From NCBI GenBank assembly GCA_001657385.1, contig LYSZ01000005.1, positions 1 to 64,000 of the forward strand: DNA of 64,000 nucleotides, in the 5' to 3' direction. The notes under the pieces are model-generated. The model was not told the DNA's origin. It saw only the letters and a program-made list of their open reading frames with translations, and did not search any database. Positions 15,386 to 23,903 of the stretch are shown here, in pieces; the first letter of the stretch is position 1; each line of letters starts with the position of its first letter. Position numbers and translations under genes: made by a program. This DNA is from Parvularcula sp. BBD 1991-13. Its GTDB lineage: Bacteria; Pseudomonadota; Alphaproteobacteria; Caulobacterales; Parvularculaceae.

Positions 15386-16588
15386 ATGAGCGATCTTAAA
15401 ACATTCCGTAACGAGACGAAGGCGTGGCTGCTTGAGAACTGCCCGGAGGAAATGCGCGACAATCTCGGCGGCGAGGAGAATATCTGCTGGGGCGGCCGCA
15501 ATTGGACTTTCCAGTCCGACGCCCAGAAAGTCTGGCTGGAACGCATGGCGGAAAAGGGCTGGACCGTGCCGACCTGGCCGAAGGAATATGGCGGCGGCGG
15601 GCTTTCCAAGGAGGAGGCGAAGATCCTGAAAGCCGAGATGCGCGCGATCGGCGCGCGCTCGCCGCTGGAAAGTTTCGGCATCTGGATGCTTGGGCCGGCG
15701 CTCCTGAAATATGGTACGCATGAACAGAAGCTGCACTTCCTGCCGCCCATCGCCCGCGGCGAGATCCGCTGGTGCCAGGGCTATTCCGAGCCCAACGCCG
15801 GTTCCGACCTCGCCTCGCTGCAGTGCAAATGCGAGGACAAGAAAGACAGTTGGCTGGTGAACGGCCAGAAGATCTGGACGTCATACGCGGATCAATCGGA
15901 CTGGATTTTCGTCCTGGTGCGGACCGATCCGTCGGCGACGAAGCATAACGGCATCAGCTTCATCCTGATCGACATGGCGAGCAAGGGCGTGACGACCAAG
16001 CCGATCAAGCTGATTTCCGGCAAGTCGCCCTTCTGCGAGACATTCTTCGACGATGTCGAGGTTCCCAAGGCATATGCGCCGGGCGTCAGCGCCGTGGTGG
16101 GCGAGATCAACCGCGGCTGGGACGTGGCGAAATATCTCCTCACCCATGAGCGCGAAATGATCTCGGCGGGCGGCGGCGGTCTTCTCGGCGGGCGCGGCAT
16201 GGGCGAGGTCGCGGCGCAGGATATCGGTCTGGAGCACGGCCGGCTGGCCGATCCGATGCTGCGGGCGAAGATCGCCCAGGCCGAAATCGACGGCTGGGCG
16301 TTCCTGTTGACCCTGGAGCGCATGAAGGACGAGGCCAAGGCCGGGCAGGGGGTCGGCGCCAATTCCTCGATGCTGAAATATTACGGGACCGAGTTCAACA
16401 AGCGCCGTTACGAGTTGATGATGGATACGGGCGGTTCGGACGAACTGGAGTGGGAGGGCGAGCGCACCAAGGACGGCAAGCTCGCCCGAAGCTGGCTGCG
16501 CACCAAGGCCAACTCCATCGAAGGCGGCACCTCGGAAGTGCAGCTCAACATCATCGCCAAGCGCATTCTCGAACTGCCTGGCGCTTAA
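15386..16588 (+). CDS. Acyl-CoA dehydrogenase (probable catalytic subunit of a pair)
   Basis: 400 residues, three-part ACAD fold. The FAD/acyl motif is intact, GYSEPNAGSDLASLQC, followed by VNGQKIWTSYADQSDWIFV, and the C-terminus has the IEGGTSEVQLNIIAKRIL signature of the FAD-dimer interface. It oxidises an acyl-CoA to the trans-2-enoyl-CoA. The next gene, 10 bp on, is a second ACAD lacking the EPxAGSD motif; tandem pairs of this kind form alpha2-beta2 dehydrogenases in actinobacterial sterol side-chain degradation. Whether the pair is heteromeric here is inference. Confidence 0.9.
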   Translation: MSDLKTFRNETKAWLLENCPEEMRDNLGGEENICWGGRNWTFQSDAQKVWLERMAEKGWTVPTWPKEYGGGGLSKEEAKILKAEMRAIGARSPLESFGIWMLGPALLKYGTHEQKLHFLPPIARGEIRWCQGYSEPNAGSDLASLQCKCEDKKDSWLVNGQKIWTSYADQSDWIFVLVRTDPSATKHNGISFILIDMASKGVTTKPIKLISGKSPFCETFFDDVEVPKAYAPGVSAVVGEINRGWDVAKYLLTHEREMISAGGGGLLGGRGMGEVAAQDIGLEHGRLADPMLRAKIAQAEIDGWAFLLTLERMKDEAKAGQGVGANSSMLKYYGTEFNKRRYELMMDTGGSDELEWEGERTKDGKLARSWLRTKANSIEGGTSEVQLNIIAKRILELPGA

Positions 16589-16598
16589 GGAGGTTTCG

Positions 16599-17738
16599 AT
16601 GCCGCTGGTCCTTACCGAAGAACAGGAAATGCTGCGCGACTCCGCGCGCGGTTTTCTCGATGAAAAAGCCCCCGTCAGCGCGCTGCGAAAGCTGCGCGAT
16701 GCGAATGACGAAACCGGCTTCGACCGCGGCCTCTGGAAGGAGATGGCCGAGATGGGCTGGGCCGGCATCCTGGTGGACGAGGAATATGGCGGCGCGGATT
16801 TCGGTTTCGTCGGCGCCGGCGTCCTCGCCGAGGAAATGGGCCGCACCCTGACGGCCTCGCCGTTTCTGTCGACCTCCGTTCTCGCCGCCGCCGCGCTGAA
16901 AAAGCTCGCCGGCGACGCCCACAAACAGGAGTTCCTGCCCGGGATCGCGGCGGGCGAGACGCTGTTCGCCCTCGCCGTCGACGAGACCCGAAAGCACGGC
17001 CCGGCAAAAACCGCGATGGCCGCGGAAAGGGCCGGGAACGGGTTCAAGCTTTCCGGCGACAAAACCTTCGTCGCCGACGGCCATGTCGCCGACAAGATCA
17101 TTGTCGCCGCCCGCACCGCCGGCGCGCCCGGCGAGGAGGACGGCCTGACCCTGTTTCTGGTCGATTCAAAGGCGAAAGGCGTCCGCGTCGAGCGGACGAT
17201 CATGGTCGACAGCCGCAACGCCGCGCGCATCGCCTTCGACGGGGTCGAGGCCACGGGCGAGGACGTCATCGGCGAGGTCGACGGCGGTTACGCGGCCCTC
17301 GAAGGGGTCCTCAACGCCGGTCGCGCCGGCCTGGCGGCGGAAATGTCCGGCGCCGCGCAGGCCGCCTTCAAGATGACCACGGACTATCTGAAAGAGCGCA
17401 AGCAGTTCGGAACCGAAATCGGGTCCTTCCAGGCGCTCCAGCATCGCGCGGCGCATCTTTATTCCGAAATCGAACTGATGAAGTCGGCGGTCCTGAAAGC
17501 GCTTCAGGACCTCGACGCGCATTACGGCATGGCGGGGCCGATCTGCGCGCTCGCCAAGGCCAAGGCGGGCGAGGTCGCCAAGCTCGCCAGCCAGGAATCG
17601 GTGCAGATGCATGGCGGCATCGGCATGACCGACGAGTACGACATCGGTTTTTACATGAAACGCATCCGCGTCGCGCAGGAGATGTTCGGCGACGCCGCTT
17701 TCCACAGCGACCGTCTTGCGCAGTTGCGCGGGTACTGA
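16599..17738 (+). CDS. Acyl-CoA dehydrogenase (second, divergent member of a pair)
   Basis: 379 residues. ACAD fold recognisable from MLRDSARGFLDEKAPVSALR, GWAGILVDEEYGGADFGFVG, LKERKQFGTEIGSFQALQHR and MHGGIGMTDEYDIGFYMKRI. The middle region where the canonical EPxAGSD motif should lie reads LAVDETRKHGPAKTAM, i.e. it is missing. That is the usual state of the non-canonical subunit in heteromeric ACADs. Start ATG 16599 preceded by AAGGAGG. Same strand and close spacing with its partner indicates co-transcription. Confidence 0.88.
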   Translation: MPLVLTEEQEMLRDSARGFLDEKAPVSALRKLRDANDETGFDRGLWKEMAEMGWAGILVDEEYGGADFGFVGAGVLAEEMGRTLTASPFLSTSVLAAAALKKLAGDAHKQEFLPGIAAGETLFALAVDETRKHGPAKTAMAAERAGNGFKLSGDKTFVADGHVADKIIVAARTAGAPGEEDGLTLFLVDSKAKGVRVERTIMVDSRNAARIAFDGVEATGEDVIGEVDGGYAALEGVLNAGRAGLAAEMSGAAQAAFKMTTDYLKERKQFGTEIGSFQALQHRAAHLYSEIELMKSAVLKALQDLDAHYGMAGPICALAKAKAGEVAKLASQESVQMHGGIGMTDEYDIGFYMKRIRVAQEMFGDAAFHSDRLAQLRGY

Positions 17739-17763
17739 TGCGCAGGCTGAGGAGTTCGATTCC

Positions 17764-18219
17764 ATGCTGACAGCGAGCCCTGAAACGGCGTCCGAGCTAG
17801 TGGGACGGGAAACCGGCGTTTCGGACTGGATCACGATCGACCAGGACCGGATCAACCTTTTCGCCGACGTGACCGAGGATCACCAGTTCATCCATGTCGA
17901 TCCGGACGCGGCGAAAGCGACGCCTTTCGGGTCTACGATCGCGCACGGTTTTTTGAGCCTTTCCATGCTCTCCAGGCTTGCGGCCGGCTGCGTCGTGGTG
18001 CTGGACGGCGTGAAGATGGGCGTCAATTACGGTTTCGACAAGGTTCGTTTCTCCGCTCCCGTCAAATCCGGCAAGCGCATTCGCGGCCGGTTCAAGCTGA
18101 TGTCGGCGGACCAGAAGATACCGGGGCAGTGGACGTTCAAATATGCTGTCAGGGTCGAAATCGAAGGCGAGGACAAGCCGGCGCTCGTAGCCGAATGGCT
18201 GACCATGCAGTTTGTTTAA
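17764..18219 (+). CDS. MaoC/NodN-like (R)-enoyl-CoA hydratase family protein
   Basis: 151 residues from ATG 17764. Hot-dog-fold hydratase motif: FADVTEDHQFIHVDPDAAKA, then TPFGSTIAHGFLSLSMLSRL, with the Asp/His catalytic pair of (R)-hydratase 2. NVGFDKVRF-like GVNYGFDKVRFSAPV follows. It would hydrate trans-2-enoyl-CoA to (R)-3-hydroxyacyl-CoA, upstream of the SDR at 18244. NodN-like members can have other roles, so the substrate is uncertain. Confidence 0.82.
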   Translation: MLTASPETASELVGRETGVSDWITIDQDRINLFADVTEDHQFIHVDPDAAKATPFGSTIAHGFLSLSMLSRLAAGCVVVLDGVKMGVNYGFDKVRFSAPVKSGKRIRGRFKLMSADQKIPGQWTFKYAVRVEIEGEDKPALVAEWLTMQFV

Positions 18220-18243
18220 AAAGATTGGCGTAAGGACAGAAAC

Positions 18244-19161
18244 ATGACCATCAGATATGACGGCAAAGTCGCTATCGTCACCGGCGCCGGCAACGGCCTC
18301 GGGCGGGCGCACGCGATCGCGCTCGCCGCGCGCGGCGCGAAAGTGGTGGTGAACGATCTTGGCGGCGCGCGGGACGGCACGGGCGGCTCGATCTCCGCCG
18401 CGGAAGAGGTCGTCAACCATATCAACGCGGCCGGCGGCGAGGCGATCGCCGACGGAGCGAATGTCGCCGACGAGGCCGAGGTCGACGCGATGGTGAAGGC
18501 GGCCACGGACAAATGGGGCCGCGTCGACATCCTGGTCAACAATGCCGGCATTCTCCGTGACAAGACGTTTCACAAGATGGACTTCGCCGATTACCGCGCG
18601 GTGATCGACGTGCACCTGATCGGCACGGCGCTCGTCACCCACAAGGTCTGGCCGGTGATGCGCGAACAGCAATATGGGCGGATCGTGTGCACGTCCTCGC
18701 CCTCGGGCCTGCACGGCATTTTCGGACAGGCGAATTACGGCGCCGCCAAGGCCGGCATGATCGGCCTGATGAACGCGCTGCATCTGGAAGGCGCGAAATA
18801 CAACATCCGCACCAACCTCCTGTCGCCCTCCGCCCGCACGCGCATGACCGAGGATATCGGCATTCCCGAGCCTGTGCTCGAACAGATGACGCCTGAGGCG
18901 ATCACGGCGGCGATGCTGTTTCTCGTCGCCGAGGACGCGCCGAGCCGGGCGATTATCAGTTGCGCCGGCGGCGGTTATGCGCGAGCCTATGTGGTGGAGA
19001 CCGATGGCGTGTACCTGCCGCCCGACGAGCAGACCCCGGAGAACATCGCTGCGAAGTGGGATGTCATTTCGTCCACGGATCATGTCAATTATTACGAGAA
19101 CAGTTCCGGTCCGATGGCGAATTTCATGTCCCGGGCGAAAGCCTTCGCGGAAGGTAACTAA
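18244..19161 (+). CDS. SDR oxidoreductase, (3R)-hydroxyacyl-CoA dehydrogenase-like (HSD17B4 N-domain type)
   Basis: 305 residues. Rossmann motif [17 protein letters not shown] with the RAHA following TGxxxGxG that marks the peroxisomal MFE-2 type; [20 protein letters not shown] and the catalytic [20 protein letters not shown] (Ser, Tyr, Lys). A C-terminal ~60-residue extension is typical for the group. It would oxidise (R)-3-hydroxyacyl-CoA to 3-ketoacyl-CoA with NAD+. Between MaoC and thiolase genes this placement completes a beta-oxidation turn. Confidence 0.87.
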   Translation: MTIRYDGKVAIVTGAGNGLGRAHAIALAARGAKVVVNDLGGARDGTGGSISAAEEVVNHINAAGGEAIADGANVADEAEVDAMVKAATDKWGRVDILVNNAGILRDKTFHKMDFADYRAVIDVHLIGTALVTHKVWPVMREQQYGRIVCTSSPSGLHGIFGQANYGAAKAGMIGLMNALHLEGAKYNIRTNLLSPSARTRMTEDIGIPEPVLEQMTPEAITAAMLFLVAEDAPSRAIISCAGGGYARAYVVETDGVYLPPDEQTPENIAAKWDVISSTDHVNYYENSSGPMANFMSRAKAFAEGN

Positions 19162-19172
19162 AGGAGCGTTCC

Positions 19173-20369
19173 ATGAGAGAAGCCGTTATCGTTTCAACCG
19201 CGCGCACGCCGATCGGCAAGGCGTATCGCGGCGCCTTCAACGCCACGACGGCGCCGGCGCTCGGAGCCCATGCGCTCAAGCATGCGGCGGAGCGCGCCGG
19301 CGTCGGCGCCGAGGACGTCGAGGATGTCGTCATGGGCTGCGCCCTGCAACAGGGCACCGCGTTTCAGAACGTCGCGCGCCAGGCGGCCCTGCGCGCCGGT
19401 TTTCCCATCGGCGTGTCGGGCATGTCCGTTGATCGTCAGTGTGCGTCCGGCATGATGGCGATCGCCATCGCGGCCAAGCAGGTGGTTATGGACAACATGC
19501 AGGTCGCCGTCGGCGCGGGCGTCGATTCGATTTCGACGAACCAGACGAGCGACATGTTCGTGCGGCCGGACCCGTGGCTTCTGGAAAACCTTCCGGCGAC
19601 GTACATGCAGATGATCGAAACGGCGGAGATCGTCGCCGACCGCTACGGCGTGTCCCGCGAGGCGCAGGACGAATACGCCCTGCGGTCGCAACAGCGCACC
19701 CACGCCGCGCAACAGGCGGGCAAGTTCGACGACGAGATCGTTCCCTTGCCGTCGGTCATGAAGTTCAAGAACAAGGAAACCGGAGAGGTTTCCGACGTCG
19801 AGACCCGTCTGGAAAAAGACGAGGGCAATCGTCCGGAAACGACGCTTGAGGGCCTTGCCGGGCTGAAGCCCGTTTTCCAGGGCGGTCAGGTCGTCAAACA
19901 AGGCGAATATATCACTGCCGGCAACGCCTCGCAGCTCTCGGACGGCGCCTCGGCCGCCGTGGTGATGGAGGCGAAGGAAGCCGAGAAGCGCGGCCTTTCC
20001 CCGCTCGGGATCTATCGCGGCATGGCGGTCGCCGGAACGCACCCGGACGAAATGGGCGTCGGACCGGTTTACGCCGTGCCGAAACTGCTGGAGAAGTTCA
20101 GCCTCAAGATGGACGATATCGGTCTGTGGGAGCTGAACGAGGCGTTCGCGGTGCAGGTGATTTACTGCCGCGACAAGCTCGGCATCCCCGACGAGTTGTT
20201 AAACGTCAACGGCGGCGCCATCTCCATCGGCCATCCTTACGGCATGTCCGGCGCGCGCATGGTCGGCCACGCCTTGATCGAGGGCAAGCGTCGCGGCGCG
20301 AAATACGTCGTCTGCACCATGTGCGTCGGCGGCGGCATGGGCGCCGCCGGTTTGTTCGAAGTCGCGTAG
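19173..20369 (+). CDS. Thiolase, acetyl-CoA acyltransferase
   Basis: 398 residues, standard thiolase length. Nucleophilic Cys in [16 protein letters not shown] (about residue 90), [18 protein letters not shown] with the catalytic His, and the second Cys in [16 protein letters not shown]. Cleaves 3-ketoacyl-CoA with CoA to acetyl-CoA and a shortened acyl-CoA. Preceded by AAGGAGC 6 bp before ATG. Its last codons and TAG form the left arm of a long palindrome (20347-20387). Confidence 0.92.
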   Translation: MREAVIVSTARTPIGKAYRGAFNATTAPALGAHALKHAAERAGVGAEDVEDVVMGCALQQGTAFQNVARQAALRAGFPIGVSGMSVDRQCASGMMAIAIAAKQVVMDNMQVAVGAGVDSISTNQTSDMFVRPDPWLLENLPATYMQMIETAEIVADRYGVSREAQDEYALRSQQRTHAAQQAGKFDDEIVPLPSVMKFKNKETGEVSDVETRLEKDEGNRPETTLEGLAGLKPVFQGGQVVKQGEYITAGNASQLSDGASAAVVMEAKEAEKRGLSPLGIYRGMAVAGTHPDEMGVGPVYAVPKLLEKFSLKMDDIGLWELNEAFAVQVIYCRDKLGIPDELLNVNGGAISIGHPYGMSGARMVGHALIEGKRRGAKYVVCTMCVGGGMGAAGLFEVA

Positions 20370-20387
20370 CGATTTCGAACAAACCGG
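20347..20387. repeat. 41-bp palindrome over the thiolase stop codon
   Basis: CCGGTTTGTTCGAAGTCGC (20347-20365), a 3-bp centre, then its near-perfect complement ending AACAAACCGG at 20387; one mismatch in 19 pairs. The left arm is the end of the thiolase reading frame including its stop codon. Confidence 0.75.
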
Positions 20388-20391
20388 AAAA

Positions 20392-20459
20392 CGGCGCCCA
20401 TCATCTTCTTGACAGTTGAAATCGCTCCTGCGATTTCAACGGGGCGCCGCCGGTTTTTT
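20392..20459. terminator. Nested-hairpin bidirectional terminator between thiolase and adenine deaminase
   Basis: Outer stem CGGCGCCC (20392-20399) with GGGCGCCG (20442-20449); inside it a perfect 11-bp stem GTTGAAATCGC/GCGATTTCAAC (20415-20440). A T run 20454-20459 follows on the plus strand, and AAAA at 20388-20391 gives TTTT on the minus strand, fitting termination of both convergent genes. Confidence 0.6.
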
Positions 20460-20506
20460 GGAAGTCGCATAGCGACTGTCGAGTAAACCGGACAAGAGCG
20501 CCGGCT

Positions 20507-21532
20507 TTATCTGACGGCGTCGATCGCGGCCATGTGCGCGCGTTTTTCGTTCTCCGTCAGGAACGAGCCGGCGAAGCTGTTTTTCGCAAGCGTTCGAATA
20601 TCGTCCCTGGTCAGATCGAGTGCGTCGATGACGGCGGCGAAATTGTCCATCACGTAACCGCCGAAATAGGACGGGTCGTCCGAATTGACGGTGGCGCGAA
20701 GGCCGAGATCGAGCATGCGCTTCAACGGATGCGCGGCCATGTCGTCGACGACGCAGAGTTTCAGGTTCGACAGGGGGCAGACGGTGAGCGTCACGCCGGC
20801 TTCGACAAGCCGCTGCGTCAACGCCGCGTCCTCCAGCGAGCGGTTGCCGTGATCGATGCGGTCGACCTTCAGGATGTCGAGCGCGTTGCGGACATATTCC
20901 GGCGGCCCTTCCTCGCCCGCATGGGCGACGCGCTTCAGGCCGCGTTCGGCGGCGGCCCCGAACACGCGCTTGAAGGCCTCCGGGGGGTGGCCGGCCTCGG
21001 CGGAGTCAAGCCCGACCCCTTCAATCCGGTCCAGCCACGGTTCGGCGTGTTTCAGGGTTTCGAAGGCGTCGTCCTCTGGCAAGTGGCGCAGAAAGCACAT
21101 GATCAGCTTTGACGTGACGCCGAACTGCGCCTTGCTCAGGCCGAGAGCGGTCAGGATCCCGCTGATCGCCGTGTCGAAGGAAACGCCCCGGCCGGTGTGG
21201 CCTTGCGGATCGAAAAAGATCTCCACATGGCGCACATTGTCGGCGCGCACGCGATTGAGATAGGCCATGGTCAGATCGAAGAAATCTTCCTCAGTCTGCA
21301 GAACGTTCATGCCCTGGTAATAGATGTCGAGAAAATCCTGCAGGCTGGAGAACCGATAGGCGGCGCGAACGTCGTCCACCGACCTGAACGGGATCTCGAC
21401 GCCGTTGCGCGCGGCGAGCGAGAACAGCATCTCCGGCTCGAGGCTGCCTTCTATATGCAGGTGAAGCTCCGCCTTGGGCAGGGCCAGGGCGAAGGCTTTC
21501 AACGCGTCTTTGCTGGGTGCGGCGTCGGACAT
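20507..21532 (-). CDS. Adenine deaminase (adenosine deaminase superfamily, Aah1-type)
   Basis: 341 residues. Metal and catalytic motifs of the ADA fold: KAELHLHIEGSLEPEMLF, RVAHAGEEGPPEYVRNA, DRIDHGNRSLED, CPLSNLKLCVV and TVNSDDPSYFGGYV. The EEGPPEY and DDPxYFGGY forms are those I know from the fungal Aah1 / Pseudomonas adenine deaminase branch, rather than true adenosine deaminase. It would convert adenine to hypoxanthine in purine salvage. Automatic annotation often calls this family adenosine deaminase. Monocistronic, convergent to the thiolase cluster. Confidence 0.82.
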   Translation of the reverse strand: MSDAAPSKDALKAFALALPKAELHLHIEGSLEPEMLFSLAARNGVEIPFRSVDDVRAAYRFSSLQDFLDIYYQGMNVLQTEEDFFDLTMAYLNRVRADNVRHVEIFFDPQGHTGRGVSFDTAISGILTALGLSKAQFGVTSKLIMCFLRHLPEDDAFETLKHAEPWLDRIEGVGLDSAEAGHPPEAFKRVFGAAAERGLKRVAHAGEEGPPEYVRNALDILKVDRIDHGNRSLEDAALTQRLVEAGVTLTVCPLSNLKLCVVDDMAAHPLKRMLDLGLRATVNSDDPSYFGGYVMDNFAAVIDALDLTRDDIRTLAKNSFAGSFLTENEKRAHMAAIDAVR

Positions 21533-21596
21533 GGCGCCAGCATAAACAGGGCGGCGCCGGCGCGCCAGCCGGCGCCGGCGCTTTTCCGCGGCGGCG

Positions 21597-23333
21597 TCAG
21601 TAGACCGCCCGCTGCTTCATCGACAGGCCTTGCGTCCCGACGATTTTCGCCGTCCCGCCGCTTTTGGCGACGTCGAACGCGGCCTTGCGGAAGGCGTTGT
21701 AGCGGCGGGTCTCGATCGTATCGACGGCCATGAACTCGGCGCGTGCGCCGTCGCGGGCGATGTCGAGCCTGATAAAGCCGTGGTTCTTTCCAGAGAGATA
21801 GCGCACCCCTTCGTTCCGCCGCGTGGCGAGCAGCGCGTAATCGTCGCCGCGGCCGCCGAGGAAGCTGTCGCCGAAGGGCGAGGGGGAGGTGACGGAATGC
21901 GTTCCGAACTCGACCCCCATCTGCTCCCCGCCGCGGGCGAACAGCTCGTTCGCCCACCAGGTGTGGGTGTCGCCGGTGACGACGATCAGGCCGTCGTCGC
22001 CGGCGTTCCGCGCCATCGCGTAGAACCGCTCGCGCGCCGCCGGATAGCCGTCCCAGGCGTCGAAGTTCATCGGCAGTTCGAGGGCGGACATTTGCACGAA
22101 CGCCCGGGCCTGGTCCCATTGTCGTTCAAGGTCGACGATGTCTTCCTCGCTGACATAGCTCGTCAGATCCGGAGCGATCACCTCCGCCATGATGATCTGG
22201 TTGGCGACGAGCCGCCAGGGCTGTCCCTGGCCGACGGAGGTGCGAAACGCCCGGTCGAGATAATCGATCTGGGCCGCGCCCAGCATCTCGCGGGTTTGGT
22301 CCTGGAGAATGTTGGCGCGGAAGTGCTCGATGTCTTCCGGTGTTTTCAGGGTCGGCAGGATGTCGGCGTGTTCAAGCTGGCGGTCGCGCGCGAAAAGGCG
22401 GGTTTCAATGGCCGCAAGGGTCAACAGATCGCCATAGGAATAGCTGCGGAAAAAAGCTTCCGGCCCCCGCGACGGTTCGCGCACCGGCATCCATTCGTAA
22501 TAGGCCTGAAGCGCGGCGCGCTTGCGCGCGGCCCAGTCGCCCTCGGTTTCCGGCTGGTGATTTTGCGCGCCGTCCTTCCACGAATTATTGGCGGATTCAT
22601 GGTCGTCCCAGATCGGGATCAGCGGATGGGCGGCGTGCATCGCCTGGCTCGCGGGATCGGCCTTGTACTGAGCGTGGCGCGTGCGGTAGTCGGCGAGGGT
22701 CACGGTCTCGCGCGCCGGCGCATGGGCCCGGCCGAGCCGCGCGCCGGTCTCGCCGCCATACCCGTCGGGGCCGTATTCGTAGAAATAGTCGCCGAGATGC
22801 AGGACCGCGTCCACGTCCTCCTCCCGCGCAATCAGGTCGTAGACGTTGAAATAGCCGAACGGGTAGTTCGAGCACGAGATGACCGCGAAGCGCGCGCTTT
22901 CCAGCGCCCCGGCGGGCAGTGTGCGCGTGCGGCCCACGGGCGAGACGGCGGCGCCCGCCCGGAACCGGTAGTAATAGCGCTGACCGGGCGCGAGGCCGGC
23001 CGCGACCACCTTCACGGTCCAGTCGCGCGAAGCCGCGGCGACGGCGTCGCCTCTCCCGCGCAGGTCGGTGAACGCCTCGTCCGCGGCGATCTCCCAGGAA
23101 ACGGGAACGGTCATGGCGGGCGCGTCGAGGCTCACCCGGGTCCACAGGATGACGCTGTTGCCGGCGGGATCGCCGCTGGCGACGCCGTGGGCGAACACTT
23201 CGCTCTCGCGGCCGCTGACCGAGACGTAAGGCGTCAGTTGCGGTTGCGGCGCGCATGAGGCCGCGCCGGCCGCGATCCCGCCCGTTAGCGCCATGCGCCG
23301 CGTTATGGTCCGTGTCATTGAGCTGTCTCCCAT
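21597..23333 (-). CDS. phoD: PhoD-like alkaline phosphatase/phosphodiesterase
   Basis: 578 residues (or from Met 23318, MTRTITRRMALTGG). Twin-arginine-like signal TRRMALTGGIAAGAASCAP; the Cys after ASC could also make it a lipoprotein. PhoD domains: N-terminal Ig-like segment with GVASGDPAGNSVILWTRVS, then a metallophosphatase core with FAVISCSNYPFGYFNVYD, HLGDYFYEYG, WDDHESANNSW, ANQIIMAEV and VVTGDTHTWW. Ca2+/Fe3+-dependent secreted enzyme releasing phosphate from esters. No clear Pho box was identified upstream. Confidence 0.9.
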   Translation of the reverse strand: MGDSSMTRTITRRMALTGGIAAGAASCAPQPQLTPYVSVSGRESEVFAHGVASGDPAGNSVILWTRVSLDAPAMTVPVSWEIAADEAFTDLRGRGDAVAAASRDWTVKVVAAGLAPGQRYYYRFRAGAAVSPVGRTRTLPAGALESARFAVISCSNYPFGYFNVYDLIAREEDVDAVLHLGDYFYEYGPDGYGGETGARLGRAHAPARETVTLADYRTRHAQYKADPASQAMHAAHPLIPIWDDHESANNSWKDGAQNHQPETEGDWAARKRAALQAYYEWMPVREPSRGPEAFFRSYSYGDLLTLAAIETRLFARDRQLEHADILPTLKTPEDIEHFRANILQDQTREMLGAAQIDYLDRAFRTSVGQGQPWRLVANQIIMAEVIAPDLTSYVSEEDIVDLERQWDQARAFVQMSALELPMNFDAWDGYPAARERFYAMARNAGDDGLIVVTGDTHTWWANELFARGGEQMGVEFGTHSVTSPSPFGDSFLGGRGDDYALLATRRNEGVRYLSGKNHGFIRLDIARDGARAEFMAVDTIETRRYNAFRKAAFDVAKSGGTAKIVGTQGLSMKQRAVY

Positions 23334-23487
23334 TTCCCAAGCTTCAAACGGTCAACCGGTTCGCGCGTCCCGCACAGCCGCGCGCGACCCGGTTTTGAGC
23401 TAATCATATGACACAACGATGATTTCAGGCCAAAAAGATACCTGGCGACAACGAAAGGGGACAACCCTGTGTTGATGGGCCGGATGG

Positions 23488-23841
23488 GGCAAGGCGGGCC
23501 TTTGCGCCGCGCTCGCCGCGCTGGGATTGAGCGCCCGCGCCGAGCCGCGGGCGGGCGGCGCGGGGGCGGCCTCGCGCGCTGAAGACGGCGAGGCGGGACC
23601 GGCGCGGCCGAACCCGAGACCCTTACCCCTCCACATACGCCCCCTATCCGTCCGAGACGGCGCCCATCGCCGGGGCCGTCGTTCTGACCGGGACTGGCGA
23701 GCGGATCGAGAACGGCGCCGTCCTGGAGCTGACGACGCGGCTGGAGGCGGCGTTCATCGACGGCAAGGCCCAGGGCTCAGCCATCGCCTGAAGATGGCGT
23801 GCGAGCGCTACCGCGACCTCTCGCGCGGCGAGATCCCCTGA
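23488..23841 (+). pseudogene. Remnant of an amidohydrolase-family (imidazolonepropionase-like) gene
   Basis: Pieces of one protein are spread over shifted frames. Frame A shows a signal-peptide-like CAALAALGLSARAEP; a second frame has YAPYPSETAPIAGAVVLTGT then GERIENGAVL, the usual beginning of two-domain amidohydrolases after the signal peptide; it then runs straight into LTTRLEAAFIDGKAQ, which resembles the far end of such proteins, and after one more shift gives RLKMACERYRDLSRGEIP. The several-hundred-residue catalytic core is missing, so this is an internal deletion plus frameshifts. Not functional. Confidence 0.55.
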
Positions 23842-23903
23842 CGCCGATCGCGGCGGCGAGTTGCCTCTGCCGGTCCCGCTGCTTCTAACGAGCCCGCCGC
23901 TTG

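Noticed and set aside
21630-23258. 542-codon plus-strand frame opposite phoD
   Set aside because: Antisense shadow of a clear PhoD; no recognisable domain or ribosome site.
23334-23487. TGTCATATGATTAG-like half Pho box upstream of phoD
   Set aside because: Only one half-site is visible; too weak to call.
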